DNA of 64,000 nucleotides from Theropithecus gelada (Eukaryota; Chordata; Mammalia; Primates; Cercopithecidae): the NCBI RefSeq assembly GCF_003255815.1, contig NC_037670.1, forward strand, positions 61,206,960-61,270,959, in the 5' to 3' direction. A program made the position numbers and the translations under genes. The notes beneath the pieces are model-generated. The model was not told the origin of the DNA. It saw only the letters and a program-made list of their open reading frames with translations, and did no database searches. Shown here one piece after another: positions 33,141-42,335 of the stretch. Within the stretch, counting starts at the first letter, position 1. The number at the start of each line of letters is the position of its first letter.

Positions 33141-36116
33141 TTACACACACAGTTTTCAAACTATGAACAAGCCATAAAGGTTTATGATACTAAAAAGAGT
33201 TGTATTGTGAAGGTAGGATTTTACCAAAAAATTGTGCAACAATAATCTATCTGGAGATTCTGCTTATTTGCTGGGCTTGGGCAAACCCACATTCGGGTAA
33301 CCCTGATGTCTTGTAATTCTGTGTTTTTTCCCTGCAACAATTACCATGCTGATTATGCAGGGTGGACAATTACCCAGTTATGGTTCATGGGTCTTAAAAA
33401 CAGATTTAAAGATCATGAAACAACTTTGTTAGCTAACTGTCACCAAGGAGATGATTATGCAGTATTACACAGCACAATTAAAGTATGCTTCAAGAGATGG
33501 AATAAAAGCTTTTTCACTTTGCCCTTGCCAACACTTGAGTTTAGCATCTGTGATTTTCCATCATAGTCAATTAAATGAAAAAGGAAAAAATAATCCGTGA
33601 GAGGTCATGACAGTTATTTGTGATTGCAAGGTATTAGTGACTGCACCATTAATTGGAAAAAGAAAAGGACTCTGAAATCACAACTGGGGGAGGAGAGGTG
33701 GTGAGAGGTGGTGATTTCAAATTGTATTTTGTTAGGACATTGTGGAAGTGGAGAGAGTCACGCCCACTGAATCATGTTCCTATGTTCCTGAACTAAAATT
33801 TGAAATAAGTGCAGGGATAGAGGAAATGAGGTTGATGTGTCACTTGCAGTGGTGTATCATGTCCCAGAGAGAACAAGCCATACAGAAGATGACACTGATA
33901 CTTGATGTGCTTGATTTCATTTTTCTTAAGGCATTTGCGTGGTTACAGGAGGCTTCAAAGGATCACAGAGCAATTAGATATTTTTCCCATTATACTCTAA
34001 AACCATTGTGTCTGATTCTCCATCAATGCTCCTGGCCCAGCTCCTTGCGTAGGTGACCAGTCAGATGCCCTCTGTATCTCACTGCACTGTGATTCATGCC
34101 AGCCCCACCATGACTTTGGCAGCCCTTGCATCTCTAAAGAAAGGCAATTCCTCTTCTCCCCCCGAGTCACTTGATTATTGCACTGAAATTCTTAATCCAT
34201 TTGAGCCAGGACTGTGCAGAGTCTTGGATGTAAGTGACCCATGCAACTTGTCCCCATCAACTGGCTCCACTGCCCAGGCCCTCCTGCCAGGGTCCACCTC
34301 AAGCGATGTTCCAGGAGACCCTAGCACTTGTATGTTTTAATTCCACTGGACTGTCTTCCTTATTTCTAGCTCTACCTTCCTACTCTCACTGTTCTCCATT
34401 TCTTCTTTGCCTGGCCTCTCTATCTTTTCATAGCAAAAAATGTCTTCACAGGTTATGACCTTAGCTCTCAGTGCTGCTCGTTGGTTCTATGGAGACTTTT
34501 CTTCTCTTGTTGACTCCCCAGATTGCATTTTGGGTGTCAGATCTCATCAGCATTAACTGGGGCTGTCCCCAGCCTGGATTCAGTCTTTATAGATACCTCG
34601 TGATATTGAGGGGCTCATCTTCACATGCAGCACCAAAGTGAAGTTCTTTAGACACAGAGGTTTGACCTTGAGGATGAGATTGGTGCAGTTTCAAATGTTC
34701 TGAACTGGGAGTTTGGGAAGTCTGAATTCTGGTCAAAACTTTGCTACAGATAACCTATGCACTGGGCCAAAACACGTGCTCTCCAGAAAGCATTTTCCTC
34801 AACAGCAAATAACAAATTGCTAGTGTCTCTTCTAATTCCAATGATTTTAGATTGGCTGTATAAACACTTAGAGCTGAGAGCAAGAGGAAAGGAACTTTGT
34901 GGGCACAGGTGTCAGGGTCATTTGTGTTGTACAAACTCACGTCTCTGTCATCAAGAAGGAGAGGCCCTGCCCCTCAGCCAAATGGAATAGCCTTGGCAAC
35001 CCAGAAATCGCTTAAGAAGCATCTAGGTGTAGCCTGCTGTGGTTGCCCATGAGAATGGAATGGAGTCATTAGTTGGCAATGAGAAGGAAAAGAGCATCCC
35101 CCTGGCAAATGGTGGCTGTAAATACTGCCCCCTCAGGGTCACAAGGGGCCGCCAGCAAGAAAGAGAAGACAGAAAAAGCAATAATCAATTAGACCAAGTG
35201 CAAGTGAAATGTAGGCTGCCTGGGGAGCAGGAATCAGAAGAAAGTGGGTTTGAGAAATGATTCAAATGACAGACTCCCTGTCTACATAGCCAGGAATTCA
35301 CAGAACCAGAGATCTCTGTGAGGAGGAAGGGCCGAAAAAGTCACCGGCAACTGTCACTTCAATCCAGTGCCTGTAAGGCAGCGTCAGGCTTGTGGCTGAG
35401 GCTGGAGGCAGGCTCATACTCCTACTCTCCTGCCTGCTGCTGTCAGAGCCTGCAAAGGACCCAGCCTTTCTTTGCTGGTATCTCCAAGACTGGATGCTAA
35501 GCAAACCCATGTCAGAAGGTCTTTGGAACATTAAATGCATTAACACATGTACAGTCATTAGAATAATAGCAGCCACAGTCCGTCATCTCCTTTGCTAAAA
35601 TCATCCCTGAGGACTCGGACATACTTCTCAAGTTGGTCAACCACAGCCTCCTGGTCCTGGGTCCCGCTCCCCAAGGCTACCAATGCCCTTTCGCTTAGAG
35701 CCCTTCCTTCTGGGGCCCTTTGCTCCTTGCTCTCCCTCCTTGCATTTCCTCCCTGCCTGCTCTAATATTTTCTCTACCTAGTGCAGTAGCCAATTTGTCT
35801 TTTCTTCTTTCTTTTTTCTCTCACAGTGTCTTGGAGCACTTTGGGAGTCTAACGTAAGCTCTGGACTTCTCAAGAGAAAATTCAGACATGCAAATATCTA
35901 CATAATTTATGTATGCTAACATTAAAAATTTTCCCACTGACTTGTCTATTTCCTGTGATTGTGAGGCCTATTTTCAACTTACTCCTTTTCTATTCAACTT
36001 CTTCACTCATTTTCCTGCCATCTTTAACTTTAGGTGCCACCTTTGCCAGCACGCTTTCTGTGACACTACAACCTGCCATGCAGGCATACACATGACATAA
36101 TAAAAAAGGTGCCTCA
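33141..36116. other. Repeat-poor unique DNA, about 3 kb; no gene established
   Basis: No transposon is recognised here. Frames of 70-104 codons occur on both strands (33742-34056, 34053-34340, 35298-35576 among others). None has a known domain, and several overlap each other in different frames, which argues against coding. The moderate base composition at 34040-34330 and 35040-35480 differs from the AT-rich flanks. Untranslated or noncoding RNA exons cannot be excluded. Confidence 0.4.
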
Positions 36117-36419
36117 GGCCAGGTGCGTTGGCTCACGCCTGAAATCCCAGCACTTTGGGAGGCCGAGGTGGGCATATCACGAGGTCAGGAGTTTCAGACT
36201 AGCCTGCAACATGGTGAAACCACGTCTCTACTAAAAAAAAAAAATACAAAAATCAGCTGGGCATGGTGGTGGGCACATGTAATCCCAGCTACTCAGGAGG
36301 CTGAGGCAGGAGAATCTCTTGAACCTGGGAGGCTGAGGTTGCAGTGAGCCAAGGTCCCACCACTGCACTCAAACCTGGGTGACAGAGCAAGACTCTCTCT
36401 CCAAAAAAAAAAAAAAAAA
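36117..36419 (+). mobile_element. Alu (AluS-like), full length
   Basis: It starts GGCCAGGTGCGTTGGCTCAC, has an A-rich linker and ends in a 17-A tail. The flanks AAAAAGGTGCCTCA and AAAAAGTGTCTCA (after the tail) are an imperfect target duplication. The 74-codon frame at 36123-36347 is Alu sequence. Confidence 0.95.
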
Positions 36420-36884
36420 GTGTCTCATGTGTACAAATTCCCACAAATGGGCACATAGTGATGCATTCTGGGTCTGTTGTAACAAATGAAAAACCAAGAG
36501 GGTGGCAGTGTCAATGTATTTGCCGAAGACAAAGACCTTAAAGTTTAGGCTTAGAATCTTCTTTTAAAGCAGATATGCCCAATTCCATCTTAGTCCCCCA
36601 AACTCTCAGTGAAACACATGCAGAACACCAAATGGTAAGAAGGTGCCTCGCTGATGACGTCAAGCGTCAACAGTCAGCTAGCAGCAGTGGTTGGTCTGCT
36701 CTTGGTGACATGTCTGTTTCAGTTTGAAGAATACCTGCCAAAAAGGACAACTTTGTTTTAGAATAGATGACTCAAAGCAATTCACTCTGTCAGTAATTAG
36801 ATAACAGGACTCATTGCCTACAAAGAACACTTGGAGTTTGTGAAAAATGACTACATCTACCTACTTTTTGTTTCTGACAGCAGA
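36420..36884. other. Unique DNA with a perfect CRE site
   Basis: No gene or repeat is recognised; the CRE octamer at 36655 is listed separately. Confidence 0.5.
36655..36662. promoter_or_regulatory. Perfect CRE octamer TGACGTCA
   Basis: The palindromic CREB/ATF consensus stands in unique sequence and is followed at once by a second CpG (AGCGTCA). CpG-containing octamers are rare in this CpG-poor window. Function is inferred only from the motif. Confidence 0.35.
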
Positions 36885-37070
36885 TGGAACTGGCTTTAGC
36901 TGTGTGACACTGAGCAAGTTCTTACCTTCTTTCCACTTCTGCTTCCCTGTGTATACACTGAACCATTAGTGCCTACCTCAACAGGCTGGGGTGAAAATGA
37001 AATGAGATTGCAAATGAGATTGCATTGCAGCCCAAAACCTGCCCTGCATTAGGCTTTCAACAAATGCAGA
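36885..37070 (+). mobile_element. MIR
   Basis: TAGCTGTGTGACACTGAGCA, TGCCTACCTCAACAGGCTGG, AAATGAAATGAGATTGCAAA and TAGGCTTTCAACAAATGCAG match MIR in plus orientation. A 14-bp segment, GAGATTGCAAATGA and its neighbour, is partly doubled. Confidence 0.75.
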
Positions 37071-38336
37071 CTTACCCCAACCATATACACCATGTCCTCT
37101 CCTGTCTTATATCCTCACCTGATGCTCCTTCCTCCACTTGACTTGAAATGAGAAACGTACCCCATCCTTGCATCTTGAATGCATGCCGAACATGTTTGTC
37201 TGGCAGATTGTTTGATTAAGCATTTTGTGAAGAGGTGAGTTTACAATGCTCATTACTGGTAACGATTAAAACCCACTTAGAGAGAACACTGTTTTGCAGC
37301 AGAGGATCCTAAAACCTTGTGATAGTAGAACATAGATAAACAGTAACATCTGCTCTCAGCATAACATTCATGCTCATAAAGCAAACATTTTCTGTTGTAA
37401 AGATCATCATCTAGAAAGGCCCTCCTGATATTCCTTGTTTGTGTAAAATCCCCTCGGCACGTTTAGTGTACTCCAATTTCCTTATCTTGTTTTCAATCTT
37501 TCCTCTTCTCAATCTCTTTTGTTTTTGTTAATAACACAGAATATAATTTTTAAGGCCATAAAGGGAACATTGTTGCACTTATATTATTGTTTATGCCAAC
37601 AGAGTGCTCAATTTTGTAAATAAACATATGCCTTAAAATTGTACCTCTCAATCTAGGTTTAAATTTAATGCCATTCTTTCTTACCACATGAAATGATGAC
37701 GGTCTAAAGTTTTGCATTTTTTTTTCCCTTTAGTGACTTTGCTTCTTACCAAAGAGGGTGCTCAGCTTTAGAACAGTGACATTTGTTGGGTATTTTGATA
37801 AGCAACTGTACTCAATATTGGATCAATTTAGAAACACAGACTCCCCAAATCCAGCATGTAGCTTACACCATGGTCCATACGGTGAGACTGATCCATTGGA
37901 AGAATAGCACAATAGATTGGATAGCCAGATGCATCGGGTCAGTTCAAGCCAATTAATACCAAGTAAAGTGCCAGAATCCTTTGAATTGTTAGTAAAGCAA
38001 GTGCCATGTTTCCAGTGGCCTTTGATAAGCTGAATTAATGTAGCAATTATACATGGGCTCTAGGGACTTTTCTGTAATGCCTTTGAAACAAAGAGATATG
38101 CTCCATCTCCCACTCAGGCCTGCATTTTAATATCTGCTCTTTGACACGAGATCTAATTAATAGCCCTAATTAATACCTTTAATCAACAGCTTCTGGCTGA
38201 TAGTCAATTGTGGTTTTGTTTTGTTTTGATTTTAAACCTTTTTAGATGTATCTCCCCAAAATAACTGGTTAAAGAGCACCATAGTACCTTCAGTTTCTAT
38301 AGAATTTTATTCCCTGAGTAACTTAAAAGACAACAT
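37071..38336. other. Unique, repeat-free DNA containing a homeodomain-type site cluster
   Basis: No recognised transposon and no coding frame. The AATTAAT cluster at 37951-38174 is listed separately. The stretch has the look of noncoding DNA under constraint, which needs a species comparison. Confidence 0.45.
37951..38174. promoter_or_regulatory. Cluster of four AATTAAT motifs, candidate enhancer
   Basis: AATTAAT occurs at 37951-37957, 38033-38039, 38155-38161 and 38168-38174. The last two lie in CTAATTAATA copies 13 bp apart. TAATTA-type cores are the preferred sites of many homeodomain proteins. Low-complexity origin is unlikely because the intervening sequence is mixed. Regulatory function is an inference. 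Confidence 0.3.
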
Positions 38337-38659
38337 GGGCTAGGCACGGTGGCTCACGCACTTTGGTAGGCCAGGCGGGTGGATCACCTGAGGTCAGGAG
38401 TCCGAGACCAGCCCAACCAACATGGAGAAACCCTATCTCTACTAAAAATACAAAATTAGCCAGGCGTGGTGGTGTATGCCTGTAATCCTAGCTACTCAAG
38501 AGGCTGAGGTGGGAATCGCTTGAACTTGGGAGGCAATTGCGGTGAGCTGAGATTGGGAATCACTTGAACTTGGGAGACGAGGAGGTTGCGGTGAGCCGAG
38601 ATCACACCACTGCACTCCAGCCTGGGCAACAAGAGCGAAACTCCATGAAAAAAAAAAAA
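38337..38659 (+). mobile_element. Alu with a deletion and an internal 44-bp duplication
   Basis: It begins GGGCTAGGCACGGTGGCTCA and ends in a 12-A tail. In the left arm the CTGTAATCCCAG block is missing (CTCACGC runs straight into ACTTTGG). In the right arm the GGGAATCGCTTGAACTTGGG segment is repeated. The minus frame at 38496-38678 is reversed Alu. Confidence 0.93.
38511..38603 (+). repeat. 44-bp tandem duplication inside Alu
   Basis: GGGAATCGCTTGAACTTGGG at 38511 and GGGAATCACTTGAACTTGGG at 38555 head two adjacent copies that both run to a GCGGTGAGC(T/C)GAGAT segment. The second copy is a few bases longer. Confidence 0.9.
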
Positions 38660-40117
38660 GGCTCAGAAAGCAATCCAAATGATGAGGAATTAGCTTTTCA
38701 GAGCCATATCCACATTAGATGATATGCTTTCCCCTGGAGACAATAAAGTCCAGAGATGGCTCCTTGGTGGGTTTTTATTTCCTTAAAACACTTCTTCTGC
38801 CGGGAGCAGATGACTGTGGTGCACTCTCTTATACCTCTTGGTATTTCCCCTTCCAGTATTAAGTACTAAGAAACAGAGAAAAACTTTTTAAATTGCATTT
38901 CTCCTCTTCTGCTCCCCTGATGCTAACTACCTGCTTGCTACAGGCTTTCCTGAGGGTTTTTGATGAATTCTTCTCCTGACCTTGGCAAGTGTTTCTCTAC
39001 TGCCATCTTCTAGTCCTGCAACAAAGGCTGTGTGATCTCAGAGCCATTCGCAGGCAGGCTCTGCTCCTGTTTGCACTGGTCTTTTAACTGCTCTGTAGAT
39101 TTTAAAGTCCTCTGAATAAAGGCTTGGGGGAAATATATGAAAATGTAATAACATTATTGAATAGAGTATTAAGAAGAAATCATTTCAAAACAGTGAATGG
39201 AAATATAATGGTAGCTCATTATTTCCATATTTGCTAATCAGAATGTTTATGAATAGATACAAATATAGAAGAGCTTCTTATTTTCCCACTTTTCTTCTTG
39301 TTTATTCACTTTTCAGAAAACTTGGTTAGTTAATAGAAAAATACACAGGTTATATTCCTAATTTTAGAGACACTTTGAAAATATATGTAACATGTTATGC
39401 TCATTTAATATTTGTGTTAGCTGTTAGTTTAGCCTTTGAATGACCTGATTTTATTCCCGAGCAATGTGTAGTTATCAGGGTTATGACTGTAATAATAGAG
39501 TACACAAGACATATAGACAACTAAAGGAATCCAATTTTAGGGAAGGATTTTTCCAGCAACTACAGCTCAGTATAGTGTGGGATCAGCTCAGGATAATGTA
39601 GTATAGGGTCAGAGAAAATTTCCAACTGAGTCTTTTTGTGCCCGACCCAGCCTCCACTGTTTATGCGTGCTCCTGGCAATTTGAACTTTTCTAATGCTGA
39701 AAACCTTCACGGCCTATGAAATAACAGTGAGTGAGATCATGGGCTAATGACCAATTACCTATTTCAAAGAACAGTGTGTGGCTCATTTCTGAAAATCCCT
39801 TTAGAGATGCAAAATCCTTTTTGAGAAATCAGTCTTAAATGTGAGCACCATCAATGCAGGCCTTTTTTTTTTTTCTGCCAGGAGTATTCATTAGCACTAA
39901 CAAGGCCTGAAGCATGGAGTGATTTTTGTCAAAGGCAGTGCACCATTAGATTTTTCCATGAATTGATTGTAATCACCTTTATCTTGAACTTCAAGGATAT
40001 AATTTGGACATAAGTGTTTTCATCTGGCACCTTCCATTTTCAAGTTGTAAAAAGTCCACAAACTTCTAAGTTCTCAAGTGCCGAGGTGCCTGTGTTCCAG
40101 GCTTTGGGAACCTAAAC
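38660..40117. other. Unique DNA, no gene seen
   Basis: No recognised transposon. A 12-T run lies at 39868. GGGCTAATGACCAATTACCT (39741) again contains homeodomain-type cores. No coding frame above background. Confidence 0.45.
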
Positions 40118-40190
40118 CAAAATCTATTCATGGATGGGATTAAACAAAAGATGTAAAATATCCCATTTCCATAGCCCTTCCTAGGGTGTG
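40118..40190 (+). repeat. Left arm of a 73-bp inverted duplication
   Basis: The arm from CAAAATCTATTCATGG to CCTTCCTAGGGTGTG is repeated in reverse complement at 40456-40528. The two arms match at 70 of 73 positions; the three mismatches are clustered within seven bases. The 265-bp spacer is unique sequence. Confidence 0.93.
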
Positions 40191-40455
40191 AGAGGAAGGA
40201 GAGTCAAACACAATTATCCATTAAGAATTATCAGATAGGCGAGCAGAGACTTAGAGTCATATAAATTCAGAACTCAGAAATCTTGGAGAACTTCAAGGCA
40301 CTGATTCTCAGAGTTAATGTCATGAGGAAACTGTTTTGTTTCCTGTTGTTTATCTATGCTTATATTTCAATCCAGTCCTGCAATTGCAAGTTGCCGAATT
40401 GCCTTAGCAACCTGAACGAACTTGGAAGAAGGCCCCGGCTAGCTTCAGAGGAAAA

Positions 40456-40528
40456 CACACCCTAGGAAGGGCTATGGAAATGCGAGAATTTACATCTTTT
40501 GTTTAATCCCATCCATGAATAGATTTTG
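40456..40528 (-). repeat. Right arm of a 73-bp inverted duplication
   Basis: Reads CACACCCTAGGAAGGGCTAT to AATAGATTTTG on the plus strand, the reverse complement of 40118-40190. Similarity stops sharply at both edges of the arms, so only the 73 bp was copied. A transcript through the region could fold into a long hairpin. Confidence 0.93.
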
Positions 40529-40764
40529 CCCTGGAAAGCCCACAAGGGTGGAGGCCCAGGGCCCAGGTGGAAGAACCATCTCCAGCTGTGAGTCCAGAGT
40601 GCAGCCTCTCACAGCAGCAGGCGACTGTCAGGAAACGCCTGGCTCCTACCTTTTGTCCTTCAACTTCTGGGTTAAGGGAGGGACGGACCCAAGGCAGTCT
40701 GAAGGAAGGCGAGTGTGGCAGAGAGAGAAAAGTTATTACATAGTTTTTGTTTTTCTCTAATCTA

Positions 40765-41200
40765 TGTTAGGGGTTGACTTGGGTCCCACAAAAGTGATAT
40801 GATGGAGCCTGAATGTGACCATGTTTGGAAATAAGGTTATTGCAGATGTCATTAGTGAAGACGAGGTCACACTGCAGGGTTTAGATAGGGTGCTAACCTA
40901 ATATGGTCGGTGTCCTTAGAAGAAAACAGCCACGTGAAGACACAGACACACAGGCACAATGCCACGGAGGCTGTGATCGGAGCGCTGCAGCTGCGATGTC
41001 CCGGCACTGATGTGGGCTAGTGCCACTAGAAGCCAGAAGAGGCAGAGAAGGATACTTGCCTACAGGTTTCAGAGAGCGTAGCCCAGCTGATGCCTTGACT
41101 TCAGACTTGTAGCCTCCAGAGAAGTGAGATAATGAGTTTATGTGGTTTGGAGCTTCCCAGTTTGTGCTGCTTTGTGGCAGCAGCCTGAGCAAACCCACAC
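40765..41200 (+). mobile_element. MLT1-like LTR (MaLR group), subfamily uncertain
   Basis: TTGACTTGGGTCCCACAAAA, GAATGTGACCATGTTTGGAA, CCTAATATGGTCGGTGTCCT and GAAGACACAGACACACAGGC, then TAGCCTCCAGAGAAGTGAGA near the end, follow a common old LTR-type repeat seen also at 11816. The 101-codon minus frame at 40893-41198 lies wholly within it. Confidence 0.6.
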
Positions 41201-41960
41201 GATGTCACCTTGTGGTCTTGTCCTCAACCACGCCCACCCCATCAAATGGCTTCGCTCCTCTGTGTTCACAGCCATGGGGGATAATGTGTGACCTCACTAA
41301 GAAAAGGAAAAATAAGAGGAAGATAGTCTTCCCAGCTGGACTTTTCAAAAGATTTCAGGAACAAGAGACGACTCTAGTCATAGACGAATGAGAGGGAGAG
41401 TTGGGCTTCTCACCTCACTGCCTGGCTAAAGAGCTCCTGGGCTTGTAGGGGGAGCGAGATGGAGGCCGAGGTGGATGAGAACAAAGAGGAAAGAGGGCCC
41501 AGGAGAGAGGTCTGGGCTCTACACACAGGAAGGAGGGACATGGCAGCAAGGGCACTGGGAAAGATGAGCACCGGAATGAGGTGGACTTCAACCCCCGCCG
41601 CCTCAACCCAGCTGCACTGGCCGCCTGCCCTGCCTGGGTCTGGGAGACTCTTGCCTCCCACCTCAGCCGCTGCTTCCTCCGGTGACCACGGCAGGACTGC
41701 TGCCTGCCTTTGCTCTGAAATTGTGTGAGGTCCCCTGGGACCCCAGGCAGACAACCCATCTTCCTTCTTGGGTATGTTACAAGACACCCAAGGGTCCACA
41801 GGAAATAAGGAAGACCCCGGAAGCTAATGTTAGGGGGTGATAGGAAAGGGAGAGGGTCCACTCCGACAGGGGGAGAGCAGGCTGAAACCGTGAGTACACT
41901 GGCTCTAGCTCCTGCTGCAGGCTGGACCCGTTAGCCCCTTATTTGCACAAAGTTTAGTGA
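41201..41960. other. GC-rich unique segment between two MaLR LTRs; no gene established
   Basis: The 41390-41880 part has the highest local CpG and GC content noticed in the window. Overlapping frames of 148 (41415-41861, -), 129 (41410-41799, -) and 89 codons (41459-41728, +) are consequences of the GC content; none has a known domain. The flanking LTRs belong to different subfamilies, so this is not the internal part of one provirus. Confidence 0.45.
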
Positions 41961-42335
41961 ATGACGTAGATTGAATGTTTGTGTCCACTTAAACTCAGAT
42001 GTTGAAATCCTCACTCCCAGGGTGATGGTATTAGGAGGTGGAACTTCCAAAGGTAGTTAGGTCATAAGGGTGGAACCCTCATGAATGGGATCGGTGCCCT
42101 TATGAAAGAGACCCAGGGAGCTCTCCGACCCTTCAGCCATGTGAGGATGCAGGAGATGACAGGGAACCAGGAAGCCTGTGCTAGGAAACAGGGATGGGCC
42201 CTCACCATACACGGATTCTGACTGCACCTTGAGGTTGGATTTCCAACCTCGTAACAGGAAGAAACAAATTTCTATTATTTGCAAGCCTCCAGTCTGGAAT
42301 AGTTTTGTTACAGTAGCCCAAAAGGACTAAGACAG
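41961..42335 (+). mobile_element. MLT1 LTR, nearly full length
   Basis: GGGTGATGGTATTAGGAGGT, GTTAGGTCATAAGGGTGGAA, CATGAATGGGATCGGTGCCC, CAGCCATGTGAGGATGCAGG and the terminal CCCAAAAGGACTAAGACAG are in the MLT1 order. Confidence 0.93.

Noticed and set aside
41410..41861. Overlapping 148- and 129-codon minus-strand frames as a gene
   Set aside because: They overlap in different phases, have no known domain, and follow from local GC richness. No start or splice context supports either.
40765..42335. Two MaLR LTRs in the same orientation as one provirus
   Set aside because: They look like different subfamilies, and the 760 bp between them carries no retroviral sequence.
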